The notes under the pieces: model-generated
What the model saw: the letters and a program-made list of their open reading frames with translations, nothing else
What the model was told of the DNA's origin: nothing
Database searches by the model: none
In this document: positions 1-5,359 of the stretch, piece after piece
Position numbering within the stretch: the stretch's first letter is position 1
How the letters are laid out: each line of letters starts with the position of its first letter
Position numbers and translations under genes: made by a program
Assembly (NCBI GenBank): GCA_000433415.1
Contig: FR890476.1
Coordinates: forward strand, 12,304 to 17,884
Direction of reading: 5' to 3'
Origin: Clostridium sp. CAG:448
Lineage (GTDB): Bacteria; Bacillota; Clostridia; Oscillospirales; CAG-272
Length of the DNA: 5,581 bases

Positions 1-18
1 TTTTTTTCAAAAAAGGTA

Positions 19-47
19 TTGCAATTACAGCAGAAGTATGCTATAAT
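19..47 (+). promoter_or_regulatory. Sigma-A type promoter of the tRNA-Val gene
   Basis: A -35 box TTGCAA (19-24) and a perfect -10 box TATAAT (42-47) are separated by exactly 17 bp. The expected start of transcription is near 54, a few bases before the tRNA 5' end at 60, which leaves only a short leader for RNase P to remove. A T7 run followed by C and A6 (positions 1-14) lies directly upstream. It could be an AT-rich UP-like element or the T-tract of a terminator belonging to a gene outside the window; this cannot be decided here. Confidence 0.8.
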
Positions 48-59
48 AATGTCTGTTGC

Positions 60-133
60 GGAGGCGTAGCTCAGTTGGTCAGAGCGTACGGTTCACATCC
101 GTGAGGTCAAGGGTTCGAGCCCCCTCGTCTCCA
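60..133 (+). tRNA. tRNA-Val, anticodon CAC (reads GUG)
   Basis: The full cloverleaf can be folded by eye. The acceptor stem is 60-66 with 126-132 (one G-T pair). The D arm is 69-72/82-85 with the usual AGTTGGTCA loop. The anticodon arm is 87-91/99-103 with loop TTCACAT and anticodon CAC at 94-96. The variable loop has 5 nt, and the T arm is 109-113/121-125 with loop TTCGAGC. The discriminator base is A133, and anticodon bases A35, C36 with A73 agree with valine identity. The 3' CCA is not encoded (the genome reads ATG after the acceptor stem), so it must be added by nucleotidyltransferase. Two weak spots are an A-C mismatch in the T stem (110/124) and a T-G pair at the base of the anticodon stem (87/103). 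It is a single-gene transcription unit. Confidence 0.95.
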
Positions 134-138
134 TGATT

Positions 139-171
139 GCCCGAAGGAGTTATTTCCTTCGGGCTTTTTTT
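139..171 (+). terminator. Intrinsic terminator of the tRNA-Val unit
   Basis: A perfect 10-bp stem (GCCCGAAGGA at 139-148 with TCCTTCGGGC at 155-164), a 6-nt loop GTTATT and seven T residues (165-171) form a strong rho-independent terminator 5 nt after the tRNA. On the minus strand the same hairpin is followed by AATCATGG rather than a T-tract. It is therefore not a good terminator for the gene converging from the right (179-856). Confidence 0.93.
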
Positions 172-178
172 GCCTCCT

Positions 179-856
179 TTATGTCAGCACAAGCGGCAAC
201 CGGAACAAAACCTCACGCACGGAAAAATAAGCAGGGAAAAATCCTTTTCCCGAGCACTCCGCCGTAGAGATTCCGACCGACGGTTTTCCGCAACGCAGGA
301 TTGCGTGTGCAATCAGACCGGTCGGTTCCTTGACTGTTGTCAGACCGGTCGCGGCGCTGACACAGCGAAAGACGGATTGCTGGCGGATGGATCGATCCGG
401 CAGGCATGCAAGATACCTGCCGCCACTGCTGACTCCCACCAATCCGCGCAAACGGTCTTCGGTGCGCAACGTATTCTCAAGAATGTTCCTTGCTTCCTCG
501 CCGTTTTGATCGGACGGCAGAAAAGGAACCACGTACAACAACCGGTTTTTGTACAGGTAGGGAAGCGAACACCCGTACAACACACCCGCGCGCCGATAAG
601 CAGCACAGTATTCTTCCGCAAAGCGCAGAAGCAACCCACACCCGCCTTCATCCTCACCGAAATACAGAACGGATTTCTCACCGCTGCCAAGGACAAGAAG
701 CGGGATAATCTGTCCGTCCGGTGTTTCGCAAAGACGCGTAACATGTAAAAACTCGTATTGCGCAGTCAGGCGATTGATACGCTCCAGCATATCCTCGTGT
801 GACAGCGGCTGGCCGTTCCATGCAGGCGGAATCTCTGCTGTATCCCATGCATTCAT
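179..856 (-). CDS. M14 carboxypeptidase-like protein lacking the zinc site (probable pseudoenzyme), 225 aa
   Basis: The N-terminal half follows the zinc carboxypeptidase (M14) pattern. It has an 'RLCETPDGQIIPLLVLGSGEK' type beta hairpin (about residues 41-61), then strand VLYFG (63-67), a helix with FAEEYCAAYRR (79-89), then LYKNRLLYVVPF (101-112), which matches the usual 'LYxxRTIYIVPMxNPDG' region. The C-terminal part (186-225) resembles the M14 end, with GKPSVGIS, a Glu at 200 where the catalytic Glu is expected, and REVLF. Active M14 enzymes have HxxE after the VLYxG strand; here the segment reads GEDEGG (67-72) and is about four residues shorter. The stretch of about 60 residues after NPDG is almost absent, and the third zinc ligand (His, expected near 142-145, SSGG) is missing. 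The protein is shorter than typical single-domain M14 peptidases, which are around 300 aa. No signal peptide is visible. The start at 856 is preferred over the in-frame ATG at 907 because AAGGAGGAGG sits 9 nt upstream. The family match is fairly sure; loss of activity is inferred. Confidence 0.72.
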   Translation of the reverse strand: MNAWDTAEIPPAWNGQPLSHEDMLERINRLTAQYEFLHVTRLCETPDGQIIPLLVLGSGEKSVLYFGEDEGGCGLLLRFAEEYCAAYRRAGVLYGCSLPYLYKNRLLYVVPFLPSDQNGEEARNILENTLRTEDRLRGLVGVSSGGRYLACLPDRSIRQQSVFRCVSAATGLTTVKEPTGLIAHAILRCGKPSVGISTAECSGKGFFPAYFSVREVLFRLPLVLT

Positions 857-865
857 TGATAGATG

Positions 866-875
866 CCTCCTCCTT
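866..875 (-). promoter_or_regulatory. RBS that sets the start of the M14-like gene
   Basis: On the minus strand AAGGAGGAGG lies 9 nt before the ATG at 856. It falls inside the extension that would be read from the in-frame ATG at 907. That longer version begins with a basic run (LRRRR) unlike a protein start of this family, so the 225-aa form is chosen. Confidence 0.8.
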
Positions 876-898
876 CGTAACCCGTTTTGCTTCATCCT

Positions 899-954
899 AT
901 GCGCCAAACAAAAGACTTTATGTATCGTTAGCGGAATGTTTACAAATGGCGCAT
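899..954. repeat. Inverted pair of the 8-mer ATGCGCCA between divergent genes
   Basis: ATGCGCCA (899-906) and its reverse complement TGGCGCAT (947-954) form an inverted pair with a 40-nt spacer. The second copy overlaps the expected -35 zone of the membrane-protein promoter (TSS near 988). A third copy lies at 4815-4822, in the other divergent promoter region. I saw no other exact copies in coding DNA. It could be a regulator site or chance. Confidence 0.3.
917..945 (-). promoter_or_regulatory. Weak candidate promoter for the M14-like gene
   Basis: On the minus strand, TTGTAA (940-945) and CATAAA (917-922) are separated by 17 bp. Each hexamer matches consensus at four of six positions. It would start transcription near 910, about 55 nt before the start codon. 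No better candidate was found in the 160-bp divergent region, so this is a best guess only. Confidence 0.3.
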
Positions 955-972
955 GAAATCATGTCCCGATTG

Positions 973-981
973 TGTTATAAT
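973..981 (+). promoter_or_regulatory. Extended -10 promoter of the 6-TM membrane protein gene
   Basis: TGT followed by a perfect TATAAT (976-981) gives an extended -10 element (TGnTATAAT). No good -35 is present at 16-18 bp upstream (the sequence there is about ATGAAA). The TG extension would compensate for this, as in known extended -10 promoters. The predicted start of transcription is near 988, leaving a leader of about 29 nt that carries the RBS. Confidence 0.6.
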
Positions 982-1001
982 GTTTTGAATTGTAACTTCC
1001 C

Positions 1002-1006
1002 GGAGG
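1002..1006 (+). promoter_or_regulatory. RBS deciding the ATG start at 1017
   Basis: GGAGG at 1002-1006 is 10 nt from the ATG at 1017 but only 1 nt from the in-frame TTG at 1008. The ATG is therefore the workable start. Confidence 0.75.
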
Positions 1007-1016
1007 ATTGATTAGT

Positions 1017-1820
1017 ATGTCACAAAACATATCGGAAAGCCGCGCATTCCGCAACCATTGTCTGTTTTTGATACCGTCATCACTGCTTCTTTACGCACTG
1101 TACTCCTATCTGCTGCGTCCGCTATACAATGTCTGCGTAGCCGATGTCATGTTTGCCGAGGCTCCGCGGATTTATGTGGTCTATTTGCTGGATTTTCTCA
1201 GCCGACTCATTGACTACGGCGCATTTTGTCTCTCACTTGCCGTCCTTCCGTATATGATCCTCCGTTTCGGCATGCGGCGCACGATCGGTCCTGCCGCCGG
1301 ATGCGTGGGGTGCTCGCTGTTCAAATATATGAGCAACCTTTTGATGACATGGATTTTCAATCGCTTTTCGACCCTGAACAGCTACTCACTCCCGCGCGAT
1401 CTCGGTTCGGTGGCGTTCCAGACCCTTCTGGACGCGCTCACCATTGCGATCGTATGCCTAGTTGCCTGCCTGTTACTGCGGAAGAAAAAGGTCTCTCTTC
1501 TGATGGAGCATCAGGAGATTGACGGCGCTTATCCCGGGCGTGCGTTGTCTTTCCCGTACCGCAAACTGTTCTGCTTCCGCAATCCGTTACAGACAGCGGC
1601 ATTGGTCGGCGGCGGCATTGTTTCCTTGACTGCCATTGTCGGTCGTGTGATGTATGACACTTTGTACGGTGCCCCCTCATCTGCGGCAGAGGTTATCAGC
1701 ATGGTGGCGCACTACTTAGGCGATCTGATGCTGGGGTTGATCGTTTATATGGTCATTTTGCTGATCCAGTTGCAGCTGGACCGCCACGATGTCAGGAAAC
1801 AATCAGCGTCCAACGAATAA
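1017..1820 (+). CDS. Hypothetical polytopic membrane protein, about 6 TM, 267 aa
   Basis: I do not recognise a named family. The protein is hydrophobic, with likely membrane segments near residues 14-33, 54-83 (one long or two short), 91-113, 134-154, 191-212 and 228-252. A basic patch, RKKKV at 155-159, and a mostly polar stretch to about 190 (with EHQEID and PYRKLFCF) form a probable cytoplasmic loop between segments 4 and 5. The short N-terminus and the C-terminal tail (DRHDVRKQSASNE) are polar. The latter, with several basic residues after the last segment, suggests a cytoplasmic C-terminus. No catalytic motif, ATP-binding site or signal peptidase site was seen. It is transcribed alone from its own promoter, divergent from the M14-like gene and convergent with the glycosyltransferase operon, so neighbours do not suggest a role. 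Being a real gene is well supported by promoter, RBS, length and a downstream terminator; function is unknown. Confidence 0.85.
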   Translation: MSQNISESRAFRNHCLFLIPSSLLLYALYSYLLRPLYNVCVADVMFAEAPRIYVVYLLDFLSRLIDYGAFCLSLAVLPYMILRFGMRRTIGPAAGCVGCSLFKYMSNLLMTWIFNRFSTLNSYSLPRDLGSVAFQTLLDALTIAIVCLVACLLLRKKKVSLLMEHQEIDGAYPGRALSFPYRKLFCFRNPLQTAALVGGGIVSLTAIVGRVMYDTLYGAPSSAAEVISMVAHYLGDLMLGLIVYMVILLIQLQLDRHDVRKQSASNE

Positions 1821-1830
1821 AAAATACAAG

Positions 1831-1868
1831 AAAAAAAGCACAGAGCCACTTGCGGCATTCTGTGCTTT
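1831..1868. terminator. Bidirectional terminator between convergent genes
   Basis: A 10-bp stem (AAAGCACAGA at 1835-1844 with TCTGTGCTTT at 1859-1868) encloses a 14-nt loop, in which GCC and GGC can extend pairing with a 2-nt bulge. Read on the minus strand, the GC-rich part ends in GC followed by seven T (complement of 1831-1837), a good terminator for the glycosyltransferase operon that ends at 1901. Read on the plus strand the hairpin ends in TTTCTCTG, a weaker T-tract, which may serve the membrane protein gene ending at 1820. Confidence 0.78.
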
Positions 1869-1900
1869 CTCTGTATAGAAGCGGAAGGGAATTGTCAGGA

Positions 1901-2926
1901 CTATTTCTGTTCCTGATCCCGATCATTTGTTCTTTCGCTGATAATATAACGCGGACGTCCTTTGACTTCCATATAGATCTTGCCGATGTACTCACCGATT
2001 ACCCCCAGGCAGATCAACTGAATACTGCTTGCGAAACAGACAATGGAAACAATACTCGCCCATCCCGCAACCGTCTGACCGATAAAATGGGATACGATTG
2101 ACCAGACAACGCCGATAAAGCTGATGAAGGCAAAAAAGATCCCCATGGAAGTAATCAGGCGCAAAGGCTTAACGCTCAGGCTCGTCACACCGTTGACCGC
2201 CAAAGCGATCATTTTCCGCAAAGGATAATGGCTTTTTCCGGCAAGGCGCTCATGGCGCTCGTAATAGACCGAGCTGCTGCGGAATCCGACCAACGGAACC
2301 ATGCCGCGCAAAAACAGGTTGACTTCCTTGAAGTTTGCAAATTCCTGCAGCACGCGCGCGGAAATCAGACGGTAGTCTGCATGGTTATAAACAACCTCCG
2401 CGCCCATTGCGTTCATAAACTTATAAAAGCCCTGTGCGGTGGTTCGTTTGAAGAAGGTATCAGTCTTTCGCGAACTGCGCACACCGTAAACGACTTCACT
2501 GCCGCCGTGATACGCAAGCACCATCTCCTCCATCGCACCGATGTCGTCCTGTCCGTCGCAGTCAATGGAAATGGTAATATCGCAAAGATCCTTTGCTTCC
2601 ATCAGTCCCGCAAGCACCGCATTCTGATGCCCGCGGTTGCGGCTTTGACGGATGCCAGTATAAACCGGATTTTCCGCCGAAAGCGATGAAATAATCTCCC
2701 AGGTCCGGTCGCGGCTGCCGTCATCCACAAACAGAATTTTGCTTTTCGGGGAAATCAGTTCCGCACGGCAGAGCTTTTCGATCTCCTCGGAGAACATCGG
2801 AGCGGTCATGGGAAGGACCTCCTGCTCGTTGTAACAGGGAATGATAATGTACAGCACCGGCAGTCCGCGTCTTGCGGTGATCGGCTCTTTCGAATTCTCC
2901 TGCGGCGCATCATTCTGCTTTTTCAT
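1901..2926 (-). CDS. GT2 polyprenyl-phosphate glycosyltransferase (GtrB/DPM1-like), 341 aa
   Basis: The enzyme is expected to transfer a sugar from a nucleotide donor to undecaprenyl phosphate on the cytoplasmic membrane face, giving a lipid-linked sugar for later use outside the cell. The GT-A fold signatures are clear: IIIPCYNEQEV (27-37), ILFVDDGSRDRTW (64-76), and the metal/nucleotide-binding DxD region ISIDCDGQDD (119-128). NHADYRLIS (181-189) and the acceptor-loop region LRGMVPLVGF (206-215), followed by YYERHERLAGKSHYPLRKM (221-239), are typical of this subfamily. Two C-terminal membrane segments (about 258-280 and 288-313) and a short basic tail complete the usual GtrB-type layout; length is normal for the family. 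A polar N-terminal extension of about 22 residues precedes the first strand. The start at 2926 has AAGGAGG 6 nt upstream and overlaps the previous stop codon by 4 nt (ATGA), pointing to translational coupling. The family is confident; sugar identity is not readable from sequence. Confidence 0.93.
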   Translation of the reverse strand: MKKQNDAPQENSKEPITARRGLPVLYIIIPCYNEQEVLPMTAPMFSEEIEKLCRAELISPKSKILFVDDGSRDRTWEIISSLSAENPVYTGIRQSRNRGHQNAVLAGLMEAKDLCDITISIDCDGQDDIGAMEEMVLAYHGGSEVVYGVRSSRKTDTFFKRTTAQGFYKFMNAMGAEVVYNHADYRLISARVLQEFANFKEVNLFLRGMVPLVGFRSSSVYYERHERLAGKSHYPLRKMIALAVNGVTSLSVKPLRLITSMGIFFAFISFIGVVWSIVSHFIGQTVAGWASIVSIVCFASSIQLICLGVIGEYIGKIYMEVKGRPRYIISERTNDRDQEQK

Positions 2927-4710
2927 TTTTTGCCTCCTTCGCGGTAGAATACATATCCGGAACCGCATTTGGTCAGAGTTCCTTCCAATCCCAACTGCTC
3001 CGGTACATTTTGTGCATCGGCTTCTTTGGACATATCGATATAAATCACATCCGGGATCTTTTCCGGATTGATTTCGTAATACGCTTTCAGACGGGTCAGT
3101 GCGCGGTTAATCTGGCTTTTTTTCATATCGCCGATCGACATCCACGCAGAAAATGCGGCATTCCGTTTCTCATCCATCAGGTACAACGCGGTATTCTTAC
3201 TGAAATAGAGCACATTCCCCTCCGGAATCGCACGGATATCCGCCGTGTCCGCCAAAGCCGTGTCACTGCTGTTTTTGAAGGATTCTCTGGTAATAATCCC
3301 ACGGTTGACGCCGGACTCGATTTTGACATTCAATTCCGCCACGTCGCTGTCCCAGAACGTGTCTGTTGCACGGATCTGCATGGCAAAAACCAACACAACC
3401 GCAAATGCAACAATCCCGGCACCCTGTGCGACCCATCCGAACAGGCGTGCCTGCTTTCCGTCGTAGCCGGAAAGGAACGAATAAATAAAGTAAATACTGC
3501 AGATACAACCGACAGAAAAGACGGAAGAAATCACATAAAAGCCCTGGTTGGAAGACGCCGACACAGCGTATGCGTACAGCAATGTCGGTACAAACATGGC
3601 AAGAAACACCTTCCACGGGCGCTTTTCACAAAGGAAGAAGGAAATCAGTCCCAAAAGATTCAACGGCATCATCAGATAATTGATATACGGATTTTTCCGG
3701 AATCCCAGCGCGTACACAACGGTTACTGCGGCGGCAAGCACAAAGTAAACTGCCCGTCTGTGGCGCGACTTGCGGTCAAACAATGCCGCAAGCGTCAAAA
3801 CACCTGTCGCAATGTAGCACCATTTGGCAAGCGTGTTGCTCCGGATCACATATCTGCCGAATTTCTTCAGGGTCGGCAAGAGGGAAAACTTGGAGTGCTC
3901 CGGGTCGTTCATGATCTGCGGAATCGCGGCAATCACTTTGGACGGGGAGGATCGTGTAAAGACAAAAAGAAAGAAGAGCATTGCCATGACCGCAACACCG
4001 GCGGTCAGTCCGAGCAGAGTCACAAAAGAGAGCACCGACTGCCGGTCACAAGCCTTGTGCCTGAGTCTGTACACCAATTGTGCAATGAGCACAGCAAACA
4101 GATACAGGAAATAGAGAACCGCCAGATACGGGCAGCACAGCACCGCGCAGGCAAAAAATCCCCCCGCAAGTGCGTAATTCAAAAGCTGACGCCGCAGGGA
4201 AATTCCGTCCTTTACCGTAATAAAGGTGACCGTCGCCAAGGCGAAAAAACCGATACCAAGGGAATTGTAGGACATCGCCATAATGTTGAACGGCGCATAC
4301 AGCATGAAAAACAACGGCGCAATAACGGAAACCGGTTTTGAAATGCGTTGCAGACGCCAGAAAAGAAACACTGCGCAAAGCAATTGAAACAGCACATAAA
4401 AGATCCGGAAATGCAGGATTGCCCCTTCAAAGGAGGGATTGAACAGCATGTAGATATACATCAACGGGTAAAGCAAAAATCCGGACAACTGAGAAACATG
4501 CCATTCTCCGGCAATCAGGGCGTCTCCCTGTACCAGACGTTTCGGGATGGTCAGATAAAAGGATTCATCTCTGTTCCCGTATCCGTAATGCGCTTTCCAA
4601 ATGAGAAAAACAGCACCGGCAAGGCATAAAATACCGAATAAAACCCAGCGGGCAATGTCGGCATCCCTCCATTTTCCGGAATTTTTTGTTTGCACATTGT
4701 TTTTCGGCAT
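2923..4710 (-). CDS. Polytopic GT-C-like glycosyltransferase (ArnT/PMT-type topology), 595 aa
   Basis: This is a large integral membrane protein with about 12-13 predicted segments (among them 21-40, 98-118, 127-147, 150-166, 178-214, 228-251, 296-312, 318-336, 342-361, 366-384, 391-413 and 425-446). A soluble C-terminal domain of about 150 residues follows (447-595). After the first segment comes GYGNRDESFYL (43-53); an acidic DE followed by an aromatic residue in the first outer loop is the hallmark of lipid-phosphosugar-dependent GT-C enzymes (PMT/ArnT-like, GT39/GT83), where it is catalytic. It most likely takes a sugar from the polyprenyl phosphate made by the next gene product and adds it to an outer-surface glycan, polymer or protein. 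It is the first gene of the operon, 4-nt overlap with the GT2 gene. The ATG at 4710 is chosen over the in-frame GTG at 4719 because that GTG lies inside the GAGGTGA ribosome binding site. The general class is likely; family subdivision and acceptor are unknown. Confidence 0.82.
   Translation of the reverse strand: MPKNNVQTKNSGKWRDADIARWVLFGILCLAGAVFLIWKAHYGYGNRDESFYLTIPKRLVQGDALIAGEWHVSQLSGFLLYPLMYIYMLFNPSFEGAILHFRIFYVLFQLLCAVFLFWRLQRISKPVSVIAPLFFMLYAPFNIMAMSYNSLGIGFFALATVTFITVKDGISLRRQLLNYALAGGFFACAVLCCPYLAVLYFLYLFAVLIAQLVYRLRHKACDRQSVLSFVTLLGLTAGVAVMAMLFFLFVFTRSSPSKVIAAIPQIMNDPEHSKFSLLPTLKKFGRYVIRSNTLAKWCYIATGVLTLAALFDRKSRHRRAVYFVLAAAVTVVYALGFRKNPYINYLMMPLNLLGLISFFLCEKRPWKVFLAMFVPTLLYAYAVSASSNQGFYVISSVFSVGCICSIYFIYSFLSGYDGKQARLFGWVAQGAGIVAFAVVLVFAMQIRATDTFWDSDVAELNVKIESGVNRGIITRESFKNSSDTALADTADIRAIPEGNVLYFSKNTALYLMDEKRNAAFSAWMSIGDMKKSQINRALTRLKAYYEINPEKIPDVIYIDMSKEADAQNVPEQLGLEGTLTKCGSGYVFYREGGKK
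2933..2939 (-). promoter_or_regulatory. RBS of the GT2 gene, inside the end of the GT-C gene
   Basis: AAGGAGG lies 6 nt before the ATG at 2926 and within the last codons (Glu-Gly-Gly) of the upstream gene. This is typical of coupled translation, and it rules out the in-frame ATG at 2968 as the likely start. Confidence 0.85.
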
Positions 4711-4715
4711 GACAA

Positions 4716-4722
4716 TCACCTC
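4716..4722 (-). promoter_or_regulatory. RBS deciding the GT-C start
   Basis: GAGGTGA on the minus strand ends 5 nt before the ATG at 4710. It contains the alternative GTG (4719), which therefore cannot act as start with this RBS. Confidence 0.8.
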
Positions 4723-4751
4723 AATTCTGAAATATGTGTTTCACGTCTACC

Positions 4752-4780
4752 AGTATACCGCAATTCCGTGTGCTTGTCAA
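4752..4780 (-). promoter_or_regulatory. Promoter of the glycosyltransferase operon
   Basis: On the minus strand TTGACA (4775-4780, perfect consensus) and TATACT (4752-4757) are separated by exactly 17 bp. Transcription should start near 4745, giving a leader of about 35 nt with the GAGGTGA RBS. This is a strong vegetative promoter, so the operon is probably expressed constitutively unless a repressor acts. Confidence 0.88.
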
Positions 4781-4855
4781 TCCTTTTTCATGATGTTGCA
4801 AAAAACAATCCGTCCATGCGCCACAAAAAGCATTAAAATTGTCTGCAAAAACTAT

Positions 4856-4884
4856 TTATTACAAATAAAGGGCGAATTATTACA
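4856..4884 (+). repeat. Direct repeat TTATTACA, 21 bp apart, next to a -35 box
   Basis: TTATTACA occurs at 4856-4863 and 4877-4884. The start-to-start distance of 21 bp is two helical turns, so both copies face the same side of the DNA. The second copy abuts the -35 element of the small-protein gene (4885-4890). This is the geometry of an activator or tandem regulator site, but the region is AT-rich and chance cannot be excluded. Confidence 0.4.
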
Positions 4885-4913
4885 TTTGCAAAGCCGGAAA
4901 AGCATGGTATAAT
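4885..4913 (+). promoter_or_regulatory. Promoter of the 84-aa exported protein gene
   Basis: A perfect TATAAT (4908-4913) is preceded by TGG (extended -10). The -35 is TTTGCA at 4885-4890 (17-bp spacer) or TTGCAA at 4886-4891 (16-bp spacer), the latter the same hexamer as in the tRNA promoter. The start of transcription is expected near 4920, leaving a leader of about 58 nt. It lies back to back with the glycosyltransferase promoter, about 105 bp apart. The rest of the 267-bp divergent region is AT-rich with no gene seen. Confidence 0.75.
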
Positions 4914-4960
4914 GATCGGGAGAGATGCGCTTTTGCAAAGAAAGTATCATTACGGTGTCC

Positions 4961-4965
4961 GGAGG
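4961..4965 (+). promoter_or_regulatory. RBS of the 84-aa protein gene
   Basis: GGAGG at 4961-4965 is 12 nt from the ATG at 4978, slightly longer than ideal. A closer ATG at 4967 is in another frame and leads to a stop after ten codons. A much earlier in-frame ATG at 4912 lies inside the -10 box and cannot be in the transcript. Confidence 0.65.
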
Positions 4966-4977
4966 AATGAATTTGTC

Positions 4978-5232
4978 ATGCGTAAGAAAAAATGTTTGAT
5001 ATTTCTTTTATGTGTTCTTCTGTTGTGTATCACGGTGTTTCCCTGGGTGAGCGCGGAGGGGGACAGCCAAATGACCGCAAACAATCCCGCACTGACAGAA
5101 ACCGCACAGAAAAAAAGCCCGGAAACCCACGGCGAACCGATCTTAATCGTCCTGTCCGTTGCCGTCGTACTGCTCGGCGGATCCACCGCGGCTGCGGTCG
5201 TGATCTACGCAAAAAAGAACAGGCTCTTCTGA
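4978..5232 (+). CDS. Small exported single-pass membrane protein, 84 aa
   Basis: I recognise no named family. The layout is plain: a signal peptide with basic start MRKKK, a hydrophobic core (about 6-20) and a likely signal peptidase I site after FPWVSA (cleavage about 26/27). A short polar segment follows (27-53, rich in Ser, Thr, Asn, Gln and Glu). Then comes one hydrophobic segment, PILIVLSVAVVLLGGSTAAAVVIYA (54-78), and a basic tail, KKNRLF. The mature protein would be about 58 aa: about 27 residues outside, one membrane segment and a tiny cytoplasmic tail. There is no LPXTG sorting motif before the last segment and no lipobox Cys. The C-terminal end resembles the membrane anchors of larger clostridial surface proteins, so this could be a stand-alone stub of one. 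It has its own promoter and terminator, so it is a dedicated single-gene unit. Function unknown. Confidence 0.75.
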   Translation: MRKKKCLIFLLCVLLLCITVFPWVSAEGDSQMTANNPALTETAQKKSPETHGEPILIVLSVAVVLLGGSTAAAVVIYAKKNRLF

Positions 5233-5242
5233 GAGTCACAGC

Positions 5243-5267
5243 GGTGCCGCATATGGCACCCTTTTTT
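5243..5267 (+). terminator. Intrinsic terminator after the 84-aa gene
   Basis: Stem GGTGCC (5243-5248) with GGCACC (5255-5260), loop GCATAT, then C and six T (5262-5267). It lies 10 nt after the stop codon, which separates this gene from the next promoter. Confidence 0.85.
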
Positions 5268-5310
5268 GTTGATCTGATGTCGCTACCTTGTAAAAAATGC
5301 TGTTCTTTAC

Positions 5311-5339
5311 TTGACAAATCGGAATTTTTCCTGTATACT
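5311..5339 (+). promoter_or_regulatory. Promoter of the RlmA-like methyltransferase gene
   Basis: TTGACA (5311-5316) and TATACT (5334-5339) with a 17-bp spacer give a near-perfect vegetative promoter. The same hexamer pair drives the glycosyltransferase operon on the other strand. The start of transcription is expected near 5346, leaving a leader of about 47 nt. Confidence 0.88.
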
Positions 5340-5359
5340 GTGAGATGAGTATTGCTGCG

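Noticed and set aside
165..180. GGAGGCAAAAAA on the minus strand near the end of the M14-like gene, identical to the region before the GT2 start (2926-2938)
   Set aside because: No start codon follows at a suitable distance here and the sequence runs into the tRNA terminator. The match is a ribosome-binding-site-like coincidence, not a repeat element.
137..748. 203-codon open frame on the plus strand starting inside the tRNA terminator
   Set aside because: It starts within the terminator region, has no RBS, and lies antisense to the M14-like gene, whose protein shows family resemblance and a strong RBS.
2228..2689. 153-codon plus-strand frame over the GT2 gene
   Set aside because: The minus strand has all GT2 motifs; this frame has no RBS and no recognisable content.
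3010..4341. 443-codon open frame on the plus strand
   Set aside because: It is antisense to the membrane glycosyltransferase gene, has no RBS or promoter, and its translation is a His/Arg/Gln-rich mix typical of a shadow frame of a hydrophobic protein.
4601..4912. 103-codon plus-strand frame crossing the divergent promoter region
   Set aside because: It runs through the start of the GT-C gene and both promoters, without an RBS or recognisable protein features.
5126..5232. Possible LPXTG-type cell wall sorting signal in the 84-aa protein
   Set aside because: The hydrophobic segment and basic tail fit, but no LPXTG, NPXTG or similar motif precedes them (the sequence there is THGEPIL).
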